Origin: Actinocatenispora sera
Lineage (GTDB): Bacteria; Actinomycetota; Actinomycetes; Mycobacteriales; Micromonosporaceae
Direction of reading: 5' to 3'
DNA: 64,000 nt
NCBI RefSeq assembly: GCF_018324685.1
Contig: NZ_AP023354.1
Location: forward strand, 6,344,426-6,408,425
Part shown: piece by piece, positions 26,834 through 34,822 of the stretch
How positions within the stretch are numbered: the stretch's first letter is position 1
Layout: each line of letters begins with the position of its first letter
The notes under the pieces: model-generated
What the model was told of the DNA's origin: nothing
The model's input: only the letters and a program-made list of their open reading frames with translations
The model's database searches: none
Translations under genes and position numbers: made by a program

Positions 26834-27722
26834 AAGGTTGTCCCGTAATGATCTTGATGGGTTGACGCGGAAGGACTTCACGGCCGCGTCGGGCCGGTCA
26901 TACGACCATGGTCAGGTTGCGCATCAACGCGATACCGGCGGCGGCGTACCAGACGCCTCGTTGTTTGCGGCGGCAGTCGCGGAGGATCTTCCAGGACTTC
27001 ATGTGGGCGAAGCAGTGCTCGACGCGGGCGCGGATACGGCGGTGGACGGTGTTGAGGTCCTGTTTCCACTGCGGCAGCGGCGGTTCACCCTCGCGCGGCT
27101 TGCGGTAGGGCATGATTACCTCCGGGTTGCCCTGGTAGCCGCCGTCGGCCATTACCGCCGCGCCGGCGCACTGTTGGTCGACGCCGGAGTCGGTGTAGGC
27201 GCGGCAGTCGTTGCGGTTGCCGGGCAACGGATCTCCGACCGCGACGGTCAGGCGGGTGTTGGCGTCGATGGCCACTTGCAGGTTGGTGGAGTACCGGTAG
27301 TTCTTCGACCGGGCCGACATGTTCCGGTCGTGGGTGGGCGCCAGCGTGCCGTCCACGATCAGGACCGTGTCGGGTCGGTGCCGGCGGCTCTGGGGCTCCA
27401 GTACCAGGTGTGGGGCCAGGTGATCGACGATGCGCCCGGCGGCCGACTTCGATACTCCGAACAGCGGCGCGATCTGCCGCAGGGTCAGGTTGGTGCGGTA
27501 GTAGGTGGCCACCAACAGCACCCGGTCGGCCAGCGGGAGCCCCCACCGGCGGCCAGCGCCGGTCTGCTGTCCGCCGCGACCAGCCACGATGGCCACCAGC
27601 TTGCCGAACTGCCGGGCTGACAGGCCGGTGAACACCGGGATCCACTGCGGCTGATCGGACCTGATCGTCTGCTCCACACCAAGGTCAACGACCGAGCGGA
27701 CCAACGATTACGGGACAACCTT
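26834..27722 (-). mobile_element. IS5-family insertion sequence, 889 bp
   Basis: The element is bounded by perfect 16-bp terminal inverted repeats (AAGGTTGTCCCGTAAT at 26834-26849 and its complement at 27707-27722) and flanked by a TA duplication (26832-26833, 27723-27724). The empty target reads CTAG, the preferred site of IS427-like members of the IS5 family. One transposase gene fills it. It interrupts the VOC gene cleanly, so the insertion is simple and probably recent. Confidence 0.92.
26898..27704 (-). CDS. IS5-family transposase (DDE)
   Basis: 268 residues. The N-terminal helix-turn-helix (PLADRVLLVATYYRTNLTLR, then IAPLFGVSKSAAGRIV) and the DDE_Tnp_4 catalytic core are present: first Asp in VLIVDGTLAPT, second in VMADGGYQG and Glu in RARVEHCFAHMK. 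The first codon in frame is TTG at 27704 directly inside the right terminal repeat, so the true start may be a downstream GTG. It looks intact. Confidence 0.9.
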   Translation of the reverse strand: MVRSVVDLGVEQTIRSDQPQWIPVFTGLSARQFGKLVAIVAGRGGQQTGAGRRWGLPLADRVLLVATYYRTNLTLRQIAPLFGVSKSAAGRIVDHLAPHLVLEPQSRRHRPDTVLIVDGTLAPTHDRNMSARSKNYRYSTNLQVAIDANTRLTVAVGDPLPGNRNDCRAYTDSGVDQQCAGAAVMADGGYQGNPEVIMPYRKPREGEPPLPQWKQDLNTVHRRIRARVEHCFAHMKSWKILRDCRRKQRGVWYAAAGIALMRNLTMVV

Positions 27723-27839
27723 TAGGGTGATCAGGTTGGCCAGAGGCAGCCGATCGGCCATGTTCGCACTCTACGCCCACGCATCGGAAACGGTGCCGAA
27801 GTCGTCGCGCGACTGGCCCAGTCGCTATAGGGTCAGATC

Positions 27840-28424
27840 GTGAGCTTGACGACCAAGCCCCTCACCGCCGAGACGTGGGCGGACTTCGCTGTGCTGGTCG
27901 AGGCCCACAACGGTGTATGGGGCGGGTGCTGGTGTATGGGCTTCCATCCCGAAGGTGTCGGTCGGGGCCACACGCCGGAAGGTAACCGAGACGCGAAGCG
28001 GGCCCACACGATGGCCGGAACAGTCCATCAGATCCTGGTGTATGCAGACGGCGAGTGCGTGGGCTGGTGTCAGTACGGCACGCCGGCCGAGTTGCCGAAC
28101 ATCAACAACCGCAAGAAGTACGACTCAACCGCCGCGGATACACCGACCTGGCGGATCGGATGTATCTTCACCGCCAGCAAACACCGGGGACGAGGCGTCG
28201 CTCGCGCTGCTGTCAAAGGGGCCCTCGACGCCATTGCCCAAGCCGGTGGAGGAATCATCGAGGCCTACCCCGAACAAACCGCGGATCGACCTCCGCAGCG
28301 CGGCGGCTATCTGCACACCGGTCCCGAGGCGCTCTACGCGCAGTTTGGCTTCATCCGCGATCGCAAGATCGCCAAGTGGCGCTGGGTGATGCGTGCCGAC
28401 GTCCCGGCTGCGCCAGACTCGTAA
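27840..28424 (+). CDS. GNAT-family acetyltransferase
   Basis: A 194-residue protein starting with GTG at 27840. It shows the Trp/Cys-rich GNAT subfamily pattern VWGGCWCMGFH near the N-terminus, ILVYADGECVGWCQYG (strands 3-4), WRIGCIFTASKHRGRGVARAAVKGAL (acetyl-CoA loop R-G-x-G-x-A, about 98-123) and ALYAQFGFIRDRKI near the end. The substrate is unknown. It lies just upstream of, and divergent from, the interrupted VOC gene, a combination often seen among small resistance or detoxification genes. Confidence 0.88.
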   Translation: MSLTTKPLTAETWADFAVLVEAHNGVWGGCWCMGFHPEGVGRGHTPEGNRDAKRAHTMAGTVHQILVYADGECVGWCQYGTPAELPNINNRKKYDSTAADTPTWRIGCIFTASKHRGRGVARAAVKGALDAIAQAGGGIIEAYPEQTADRPPQRGGYLHTGPEALYAQFGFIRDRKIAKWRWVMRADVPAAPDS

Positions 28425-28648
28425 GACCGATGAGCTCACCCTCCTGCGCCGTGAGCGCAACGAGGCACATGGCAGCCGCAGACCCCGAATTCGAGGTGAC
28501 TCGGCGCCAACGCGATCGCTGGCTCCCCTCGGCGGCACCCCCGTCGACACCGGCGCCGCAACCCGAGCGCCCGTCGCCGCTGCGCGTGTGAACCGTCTGG
28601 CCACCACGCGCGCCCGAGGCACCACTCTGGGCGCGGCGCTCGCGTCGC

Positions 28649-28978
28649 TCAGTGCAGGACAGTTGCCACGGCGGCAACAGCTTCATCGCCGAGTACCGCG
28701 TGCTGCGACCGGCCCGGCAGCGCGGGCGGGTAGGCCCAGTGGGTGACCGGTTCGTCGCACGGTCTGCCGAATGGCAGGCGGACGACGCCGTCGGAGTCGA
28801 CGAAGCAGTCGCGATGCTCGGTCCCGTCCTCGTCCCGGTGACTTGCGTGGAAGACCGACGCGAGAACGAGCCAGAACTGTTCGCCGTCCGGATACCGGCC
28901 GGTGGCCGCCACCGATACCGGCCACCCGGATTCGGGCAGCCGATCGCGCGCGTCCACCCACTCGACGATCGCGTCCAC
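28649..28978 (-). CDS. Hypothetical 109-residue protein
   Basis: The GTG at 28978 is preceded by GGGGGAGG at good spacing, which decides the start; the frame is open further upstream. The product reads like a small globular protein (VDAIVEWVDARDRLPESGWP, a strand-rich centre GEQFWLVLASVFHA, then DCFVDSDGVVRLPFG). The third codon positions are GC-rich. I do not recognise a family. Confidence 0.55.
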   Translation of the reverse strand: MDAIVEWVDARDRLPESGWPVSVAATGRYPDGEQFWLVLASVFHASHRDEDGTEHRDCFVDSDGVVRLPFGRPCDEPVTHWAYPPALPGRSQHAVLGDEAVAAVATVLH

Positions 28979-29461
28979 GTCCAGCCTCCCCCTGTCATTG
29001 TTTCCCCGCCGTGCTTGCGCACGCCCGGCCGCAGTCCGGCCCGGCCGCGCGCGGTGACCCGGTGCCGTCGGCGAGCCCCCAACCAGTTGTAGCCGGACCG
29101 GGCCGACCGCCACATCAGGGAGATCCCCTGCGACTGGCCCGCGGTCGCGCGTGGCGATGTGAGCCTGGACCGAAACGGTGGCACGTCGGACCTGCCAGCA
29201 ACGCCGTGCTGCCTCGCAGCCCGCCTGACCGCGGAGCGTCCTATGCCGCCTTCCGGCGCATGGGATGCCCCGCGCCGATTCCACGCCGGCTTCGTACGGG
29301 AGGGCCCGCGTCAATCGGACTGGGCCAACGGCGGGTTCGTCGACGAGATCCAGCTCGGCCTACTCGCAGGTGAGTACGTACCGGTGCCGGAGTGACGGTG
29401 ACTCGTCTCGAAGACGAACAGGTGACCGCCCGAGATGGAGTGCTCCTTCGAACAGGGTGCG
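28979..29461. other. Mostly non-coding stretch with one doubtful small frame
   Basis: No supported gene. The plus-strand frame 29159-29395 (GTG start, 78 codons) has coding-like third positions in its second half, reading FVREGPRQSDWANGGFVDEI and LGLLAGEYVPVPE. It lacks a ribosome binding site and a homologue I can name, so it may be the tail of a lost gene. Confidence 0.35.
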
Positions 29462-29830
29462 TCAGGCGACCGGGATGGCGGGGGTGTTGAGTAGAGAACG
29501 GTCGCCGTCGGTGCCGGCCGCCAACGCAGCGGCGACATCCTCGTGGGGTGTGCCGAGCCGGATCGTGCTCACCTCGTCGAGCAGCCGGTAGTGGCTGGGG
29601 TCGAGCGCGAGGTCCAACGCGCCGAGGTAGCTCTCCAGGTGCCCGATGGTGCGCGGCCCCACGATGGGCAGCAGCGAGTCTGGGCGAGGCTGGCGCGCTG
29701 GCGCAGCCACGCCAGCGCGATATGGATCGGGCTGGCCCCGGCCTCGTCCGCGACCCCGAGTACCGCATCGAGGACGGCGGCCCGCTGCCCGCCCTCCGCG
29801 GCCGCGCCCCGTGCGGCCCGACCGGCCGAT
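29462..29830 (-). pseudogene. C-terminal remnant of an aldo/keto reductase gene
   Basis: AVLDAVLGVADEAGASPIHI and ALAWLRQRAS appear in one frame. LLPIVGPRTIGHLESYLGAL, LDPSHYRLLDEVS and the end at 29462 are in another. Together they are the last 110 or so residues of an aldo/keto reductase. The N-terminal two thirds are missing, and the XRE regulator gene begins where the remnant breaks off, so a recombination joint lies near 29830. Confidence 0.68.
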
Positions 29831-31100
29831 GATGTTGCCCGCCGGGTTCGTGCTGCAACCCGACGTGCGGGCCGCGCTGGGAGTCGGCGACTGGCGCAGC
29901 GTGCTACGCGCCGCGGTGCGAGTCTCCAACGTCTCCCAGACCGCGATCGCCGCGGCAGCCGGAATCTCACGAGCTCAGGTGTCGAGGCTGATGTCAGGGC
30001 GAAGCACAGAGCCGTCACTGCGCACGGTGCGGGGACTGTGCGACGCACTCGGGATCCCCCGACAGATGGCTGGGCTTGCCCCGGCGGTCGCCGAGCCCGA
30101 GGAGCCCGCCACGGACCGCCGAGCCTTCATCGCCGGAACACTCGGCGCGCTGACCCTGACCACCCCGGTGCTGGAATTGACCGACGCGCCCACCCCACAC
30201 GTCGGCCTCGACGACGCGGCCAAACTCCGATCTCTGGCCACCGAAATCGTCCAGCTCGACACCACTCACGGCGGTGACGTGCTACGCGAAGCCGCAGTCC
30301 GCGCCGCCGCCCAAGCAGACACAATGCTGCAACACGGGCACTACCCCGACCGGGTCGGTCGCGAGATCCAAGCAACGCTCACCGAACTGTCCGAGCTGGC
30401 AGGCTGGGTCCAATACGACGCCGGGCAACAACAACAGGCACGGTACTGGTACCAGCAGGCCCTCACCCACGCCCAACTGATCGAGGATCCACGCCGCGAA
30501 GTCGTCGTGCTGTCCTCACTGTCGATGCAAGCCACCTTCCTCGGCCGCACACGCGAAGCCGTGCAGTTCGCGCAACGCGGCCAGAAACTCGCCGCCGGCT
30601 GGGCACCACCCCGCGTTCAAGCGCTCATGCTGCTCCGCGAGGCAGCAGGCTGGGCAAAAACCGGCGACCACCACGAAGTCGAGCGCCTACTCACCCGCGC
30701 CCGCACCGTCTACCACCCCGCCCGCCATGACGACGACCCGCCCTGGGTGTGGTTCCTCGACGAAGCCGAAGTCGCTTCCATCGAAGCCACCTGCGTCGCC
30801 GACTCCGGCGACCACACGCGGGCCGAAACACGCTTCCGCGCCGCTCTAGCCCTGCAACGCGGGCTGTTTCCCCGCAACGAAGTGTTCTTCCGGGTACGAC
30901 TAGCCGAAGAGATGCACGCCCAACACAACACCCGCGACGCCTGCACCCAACTCGCCGAGTTGATCCCGCACCTGACCGTGCTGTCCTCGTCCCGGCTGAG
31001 ACGCCGTGCCGTGCAACTCATCCACGCCGTCCATGACCAGCACACCACGTCCTCGGCCGACCTGGTCGAACGTGCCCGCACCGCAGGACTGATCGCATGA
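29829..31100 (+). CDS. XRE-family regulator with TPR-like C-terminal domain
   Basis: 423 residues. An XRE helix-turn-helix spans about 20-85 (VSQTAIAAAAGISRAQVSRLMSGR), with a short linker and a hydrophobic stretch (AFIAGTLGALTLTTPVLEL, about 100-120). An all-helical TPR-like region follows to the end, with repeated W-Y-x-x-A and L-x-A-R pairs (ARYWYQQALTHAQL, ALMLLREAAGWAKTGDHHEV). Such single-polypeptide regulators are widespread in Streptomyces and relatives, and often sit next to a small target gene. The stop overlaps the next acetyltransferase start by 4 bases (31097-31100), so the pair is coupled. Confidence 0.85.
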   Translation: MMLPAGFVLQPDVRAALGVGDWRSVLRAAVRVSNVSQTAIAAAAGISRAQVSRLMSGRSTEPSLRTVRGLCDALGIPRQMAGLAPAVAEPEEPATDRRAFIAGTLGALTLTTPVLELTDAPTPHVGLDDAAKLRSLATEIVQLDTTHGGDVLREAAVRAAAQADTMLQHGHYPDRVGREIQATLTELSELAGWVQYDAGQQQQARYWYQQALTHAQLIEDPRREVVVLSSLSMQATFLGRTREAVQFAQRGQKLAAGWAPPRVQALMLLREAAGWAKTGDHHEVERLLTRARTVYHPARHDDDPPWVWFLDEAEVASIEATCVADSGDHTRAETRFRAALALQRGLFPRNEVFFRVRLAEEMHAQHNTRDACTQLAELIPHLTVLSSSRLRRRAVQLIHAVHDQHTTSSADLVERARTAGLIA

Positions 31101-31648
31101 CCGACGATAAGGCCATGACCGACCCCAGCATCACGCTTCTCCAACCACCCCAGGCCCGCGACATCGCCGAACAGGTGGCCGAGCTGTATGCGGAGGTGTA
31201 CGCCGAACCCCCCTACAACGAAGGGCCCGACGACGTCGCCGCCTTCACCGACCGCTACCGGCAACAGACCCAGCAACCTGGATTCGCACTCGCCGCCGCC
31301 TACCACGGCCACCGCCTCGTCGGCATGGCCTACGTCGCCACCCTCGAAGCTGGCCGCTGGTGGCGCGGAGCACTCGACACCCCATCCCCGGACATCCACG
31401 CAGCCGACAAAGCCGGCCTCTACGAACTCGCCATCCGCCGCCCTCACCGCGGCCGAGGGCTCGCACGCCAACTCGTCCACACCGCGCTGGCGCACCGCCC
31501 CGAGGCCTGGGCCGTACTACTGGTCAACCCCGACACCACCGCACACACCATCTACCAGCACTGGGGCTGGCAACCCGCCGGACTCGTCCAACCACAACCC
31601 GGCTGGCCCGTCAACCAAGCCATGACCCACAACCTGCCGATCAGATAG
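31097..31648 (+). CDS. GNAT-family acetyltransferase coupled to the XRE regulator
   Basis: 183 residues with an N-terminal ELYAEVYAEPPYNEGPDD, the strand HRLVGMAYVATL, the acetyl-CoA loop LAIRRPHRGRGLARQLVHTA (Arg/Gly-x-Gly-x-Ala) and NPDTTAHTIYQHWGWQPAG at the end. ATGA overlap with the regulator gene. These XRE-GNAT pairs recur in actinomycete accessory DNA; the acetylated substrate is unknown. Confidence 0.88.
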   Translation: MTDDKAMTDPSITLLQPPQARDIAEQVAELYAEVYAEPPYNEGPDDVAAFTDRYRQQTQQPGFALAAAYHGHRLVGMAYVATLEAGRWWRGALDTPSPDIHAADKAGLYELAIRRPHRGRGLARQLVHTALAHRPEAWAVLLVNPDTTAHTIYQHWGWQPAGLVQPQPGWPVNQAMTHNLPIR

Positions 31649-31890
31649 CCACACCACGCCGCTTTCTGGAGACCGCCCTCGCCATGCTCGGCAGCCAGGC
31701 ATCTCTGCGGCAACTGACCGATGGGCCAGCATCGTCGTGACCCGCTCGGTGATGCCCGTCGAGTCGACCGACGAGAGATTCACGGTTTGGATGCGCAGCA
31801 ACCTGGACCGGACTGCAGCCGGTCGGTGAGCCGGCGCTGGGAAGGCCGTCGACCGGTGCCCGGCCGGCGATCTGGCCACGCATCCGCCGA

Positions 31891-32172
31891 TCACGGCCCC
31901 GATCGTGGCAGCGGGGCCACTTCCCCACGCACGTCGGGGCCCAACTCGCAGTCATCGATCACCCGACGCGCATCGCTCGGGTCCACCTCGACCCAGTCGC
32001 CACCCTGCTCGATGACCCACTGGACGGCGCCCAACGCCTCGTCGAGCGCCTCGTACACCAGATCACCACGACGGGCTGTGCGACCGGTCCAGTTCACCCG
32101 CCAACGCCTACCCTCGCCGGACAGCTCGTCGAGGTTGATGAACTCGGCCTCCCAGGGCCTCCCGCGTCGCAT
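31891..32172 (-). CDS. Small SOS-box-preceded hypothetical protein
   Basis: 93 residues from the ATG at 32172; a GTG at 32196 or 32193 would add eight. The product is mixed alpha/beta and acidic toward the end (WEAEFINLDELSGEGRRW, YEALDEALGAVQWVIEQGGD, VDPSDARRVIDDCELGPD). I know no family. An SOS box with one mismatch sits 75 bases upstream, so DNA-damage control is likely. The frame is open to 32283, but that region contains the box. Confidence 0.55.
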   Translation of the reverse strand: MRRGRPWEAEFINLDELSGEGRRWRVNWTGRTARRGDLVYEALDEALGAVQWVIEQGGDWVEVDPSDARRVIDDCELGPDVRGEVAPLPRSGP

Positions 32173-32246
32173 CCACCGCCGCCGTGGTGCTACCACGCGA
32201 TCCCAGGGCACCCCGTCCGGCCACAACGTCCCCACCACTGGCCTAT

Positions 32247-32262
32247 ACGAACACATGTTCGA
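32247..32262 (-). promoter_or_regulatory. LexA (SOS) box with one mismatch
   Basis: Reads TCGAACATGTGTTCGT on the minus strand against the actinobacterial consensus TCGAAC-N4-GTTCGA. It lies in the upstream region of the small gene ending at 31891. Confidence 0.6.
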
Positions 32263-32436
32263 AGTCCACGTCCAGCACGTCATCCGCGAGCGCTACAGCA
32301 CGCCCACGACCCGAGCGAAGCTGTCGAAGACTCCCGGCTTCCCACAGGTGCGATGCCCGGGCCCGGAGCAGCGGGACAACGCCGACAACAGCTCGTCGAT
32401 GTGATCGACTCGTCCGGGTGGTTCAGGTTGACGAAA

Positions 32437-32452
32437 TCGAACGTACGTTCGA
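32437..32452 (+). promoter_or_regulatory. Perfect LexA (SOS) box
   Basis: TCGAACGTACGTTCGA is a full palindrome matching the consensus TCGAAC-N4-GTTCGA at every fixed base. It ends 11 bases before the start of the ImuA-like gene, overlapping its likely promoter. Confidence 0.88.
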
Positions 32453-32463
32453 TTATCTGAGTC

Positions 32464-33378
32464 ATGGCTGACGTCGCTGAGCTGCGCAAACTCATCGACG
32501 ACCGGCAGATCGAGCGCGGGATCATGGGCGGCCTGCCGGTGCCGGGGCCGCTGCGCTCGCTGCTTCCCGGCGGGCTGTCCCGGCAGCGGGCGACAGTGAT
32601 CACTTGCGGAATCGGGTCACTGTCGTTGGCGATGAGCCTCGCGGCGGCCGGTACCGACCACGGCGGATGGGTCGCCGTGGTCGGGATCCCGCACTGGGGT
32701 GTGGTCGCCGCGCAGGAGTTGGGGGTGGCGGCCGAGCGCACCGTGCTGGTACCCGAGCCCGGCCCTCGGTGGGCGGCGGTCGTGTCGGCCCTGGCCGACG
32801 GGATGCGCATGGTGGTGACCCGGCCAACCGCGCCGCTGACGCAGCGGATACGCATGCGGCTGCAGACCCGGATCCGGCAGGCCAACTGCGTGCTGATGGT
32901 CCTGGAGGATCAATGGTCCGAGGCGGCGGTGCGGTTGTCGACCACCAGGCCCCGCTGGCACGGCATCTATCCGAACGGCCGCGGCCGGCTGGCCCGCCGG
33001 GAACTGACCGTCCACGCCGCACCCCGCTCGGGCCGGCCGGCGATCAAGACCGTGTGGCTACCCAACGGGCGCGGCCAGATCGCCGAGATCGCACCCACCC
33101 AGCTGGTCCAGTCTTGGTGGTCAGGCCGCTGGGGCCGCTGGAACCAGATCCGCCTCAAACTCGAAGACGCCGGACCCGACGGCTGGGTAACCGACCAGCA
33201 AGGACCCGACGGCATCGACCGCCGGACCTACCACCGGCATGACACCCAGGCGCTCAGGCAGGTGCAGGAGATCATCGACGAATTCGACTACCTCCCTTGG
33301 CGCGACAGCACCAGCCTGAGCCAACGACCAGCACACCGAGCACCCTCCGCCGCTGCTACCGCGCGGGCTCGGCCATAG
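32464..33378 (+). CDS. ImuA-like SOS-regulated RecA-fold protein
   Basis: 304 residues. The N-terminal part resembles actinobacterial ImuA' proteins: LPGGLSRQRATVITCGIGSL in place of a Walker loop, GGWVAVVGIPHWGVVAAQEL, AADGMRMVVTRPTAPLTQ-like and VLMVLEDQWSEAAVRL. In mutasome operons this protein precedes the Y-family polymerase ImuB and DnaE2; neither follows here. After about residue 245 the protein loses similarity and ends in low-complexity Ala/Arg, so its 3' end may be damaged. The perfect SOS box upstream supports a DNA-damage role. A degenerate copy of its 3' part lies 1.5 kb downstream. Confidence 0.68.
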   Translation: MADVAELRKLIDDRQIERGIMGGLPVPGPLRSLLPGGLSRQRATVITCGIGSLSLAMSLAAAGTDHGGWVAVVGIPHWGVVAAQELGVAAERTVLVPEPGPRWAAVVSALADGMRMVVTRPTAPLTQRIRMRLQTRIRQANCVLMVLEDQWSEAAVRLSTTRPRWHGIYPNGRGRLARRELTVHAAPRSGRPAIKTVWLPNGRGQIAEIAPTQLVQSWWSGRWGRWNQIRLKLEDAGPDGWVTDQQGPDGIDRRTYHRHDTQALRQVQEIIDEFDYLPWRDSTSLSQRPAHRAPSAAATARARP

Positions 33379-34085
33379 CGGACAGGAACCCCGTGCCGGG
33401 TTGTCATATGTGAGCCGGCCTCGTGGCGCGCCGACATACCGGCTTCGGCAACTCATTCGGTTGTGTCCCAACGGTGCTGCAACGAATACCAGGCCGAGAG
33501 GCCCAGCCGAGCTATCGACGGACCGCGGTATTCGGGGCTCGCGCGCTCAGGCCCGTGGGGCAGGTCAGCTCGTCGAGGAGTGCGATGACGCGGCGGTCGA
33601 CAGCTCCCCCTCTACAACCTGTGTGCGTGTCTCCGGCGGCCGGCCACCCCGTCTCGATGAGGGCATGCTGCGCATCAACCTTGAAGACGTCAGCGGCTGG
33701 TCGATCGGCGCCGACCTGCAGGCTGGAGGATTCGCCACGGGCAGGGCAGACCCCTACGTAAGGGAAATTATGTGATGGCGAACTCGCGTGGCCGACGATG
33801 CCGCCGAAGGGCCCGAAGGTCACCGCGCGTGGATCGACGAGAGCCGGCCAGACCGTCGTATTCGTTCGGTATAAGCGTCCCGGGTGGTGCTGCTCAACAA
33901 GCTGCACGAGGTGCAGGAGAAGACCTTCTCCCTCGTGCACACGTCGCACAAGGTGTCTCGCCCGCCTGTACACCCGCCCGGGAGCAGCGCCGCGCATCAT
34001 AGTGGGCCCCATCGGCGGCCCCATCGGAACTGTCTGGACTACATCGACGCAGAAGTGCTGTCACCCCTTGGTCGTAGCCTGCTGA
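33379..34085. other. Stretch without a supported gene
   Basis: About 700 bases. Frames on both strands are open by chance of high GC and show no family features. A short plus-strand frame at 33665-33775 reads MLRINLEDVSGWSIGADLQ but has no ribosome binding site. I regard the region as decayed DNA. Confidence 0.45.
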
Positions 34086-34137
34086 TGACGCGCTGACGGC
34101 CCGAGGGGGCATCCTCGGGCCGCCGCCAAGCGCGTCA
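34086..34137. terminator. Two-tier hairpin, probable terminator
   Basis: Outer arms TGACGCGCT (34086-34094) and AGCGCGTCA (34129-34137) pair over 9 bp, and inner arms CGGCCCGAG (34097-34105) and CTCGGGCCG (34114-34122) pair over 9 bp, separated by a short asymmetric bulge. No T tract follows. It could instead be a structured RNA or recombination element. Confidence 0.5.
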
Positions 34138-34168
34138 CCCGTCCCATCGACGAAAGGTGGTGCGCTCG

Positions 34169-34318
34169 ATGAGCGTAACCGCGGCGCGGTGCGCCCTGTC
34201 CATGCAGACCAACTGGCCGGCCACGGTGGCCATCCTCGGCTGCGCCCTGCTCGCGTTCATCGCGCTGCTGGTCAACCCGTGGGCGTTGATCTGCTGGACC
34301 AGCGCGCTGCGGGTCTGA
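34169..34318 (+). CDS. Small single-span membrane protein, 49 residues
   Basis: An ATG at 34169 with GAAAGG about 11 bases upstream. The codons are strongly GC-biased at the third position. The product has one membrane helix, WPATVAILGCALLAFIALLV, at about residues 16-35, and short polar ends. Function unknown. It lies alone between the hairpin and the chimeric frame. Confidence 0.5.
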   Translation: MSVTAARCALSMQTNWPATVAILGCALLAFIALLVNPWALICWTSALRV

Positions 34319-34329
34319 CACCCACCACG

Positions 34330-34767
34330 ATGCCCTCGGCGTACGACATTTTCGAGCGCCGGGGGCTTACCCCGCTGGAGCTGGTGGACATCCACGACAT
34401 CAGCTACGAGGACTCCAGGCGGATGGAGAATCTGCTCGACAACCAGATCGCCGAGCTGATGAACGTGTACTTCGACGACATCACCAACAAGTTCATCAAC
34501 ATGGCCCCGGTCACACCCGGCGCTCGATCCGCCGTACCGCGGTCAGCGATCAGGACAGTGTGGCTGCCCAATGGGCGTAGCCAGATCGCCGAGCTCGCCC
34601 CCACCCAGCCCGCTGGTCCAGTCTTGGTGATCGGGTGCCCGGGGCCGCTGGAGCCCGATCCGCCAATACCTGCCCCTGGTGTGGCGGCACCAGCCTCATC
34701 CAGCGACCAGCACATCGCGCAGCCAGCGCGACCGGCGTGGTGGGCAGCCATCGTGTCAGCTGCATGA
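34330..34767 (+). pseudogene. Chimeric frame ending in a degenerate copy of the ImuA-like 3' region
   Basis: The frame starts at an ATG at 34330 with a plausible globular part (YDIFERRGLTPLELVDIHDI, then RRMENLLDNQIAELMNVYFD). From about 34538 it repeats the ImuA-like gene: IRTVWLPNGRSQIAELAPTQ versus IKTVWLPNGRGQIAEIAPTQ. The DNA match continues to about 34650 with small insertions, then resumes at 34667-34725 opposite 33286-33345, skipping roughly 140 bases. Because the shift breaks the original frame, the second half cannot be a working ImuA-like protein. The first 65 codons may be a separate gene. Confidence 0.5.
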
Positions 34768-34822
34768 CTCGTCGGTGGTGTCGGTGGTCGCCGTCATACT
34801 TGGGGGGCGTGCACCTGACCTC

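Larger units (their letters stand above)
26397..27761 (-). pseudogene. VOC/glyoxalase-family gene split by an IS5-family insertion
   Basis: The N-terminus (MADRLPLANLITL) is at 27761-27723 and the rest (ARDFSALRDFYQRVGWPLVM onward to GLRSRADSLAGA) at 26833-26397. The insertion element lies between. Removing the element with one copy of the TA duplication gives an uninterrupted 157-residue VOC protein reading NLITLGARDFSALRDFYQ. VOC proteins are small metalloenzymes or drug-binding resistance proteins; the substrate is unknown. The downstream part could still be translated from an internal start at 26789, but it would lack the first beta strand. Confidence 0.85.

Noticed and set aside
33512-34024. 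170-codon minus-strand frame as a gene
   Set aside because: No ribosome binding site, no consistent codon bias and no recognisable fold in a region of decayed DNA.
34086-34137. Integron attC-like site
   Set aside because: No integron integrase and no RYYYAAC/GTTRRRY core sites at the arms.
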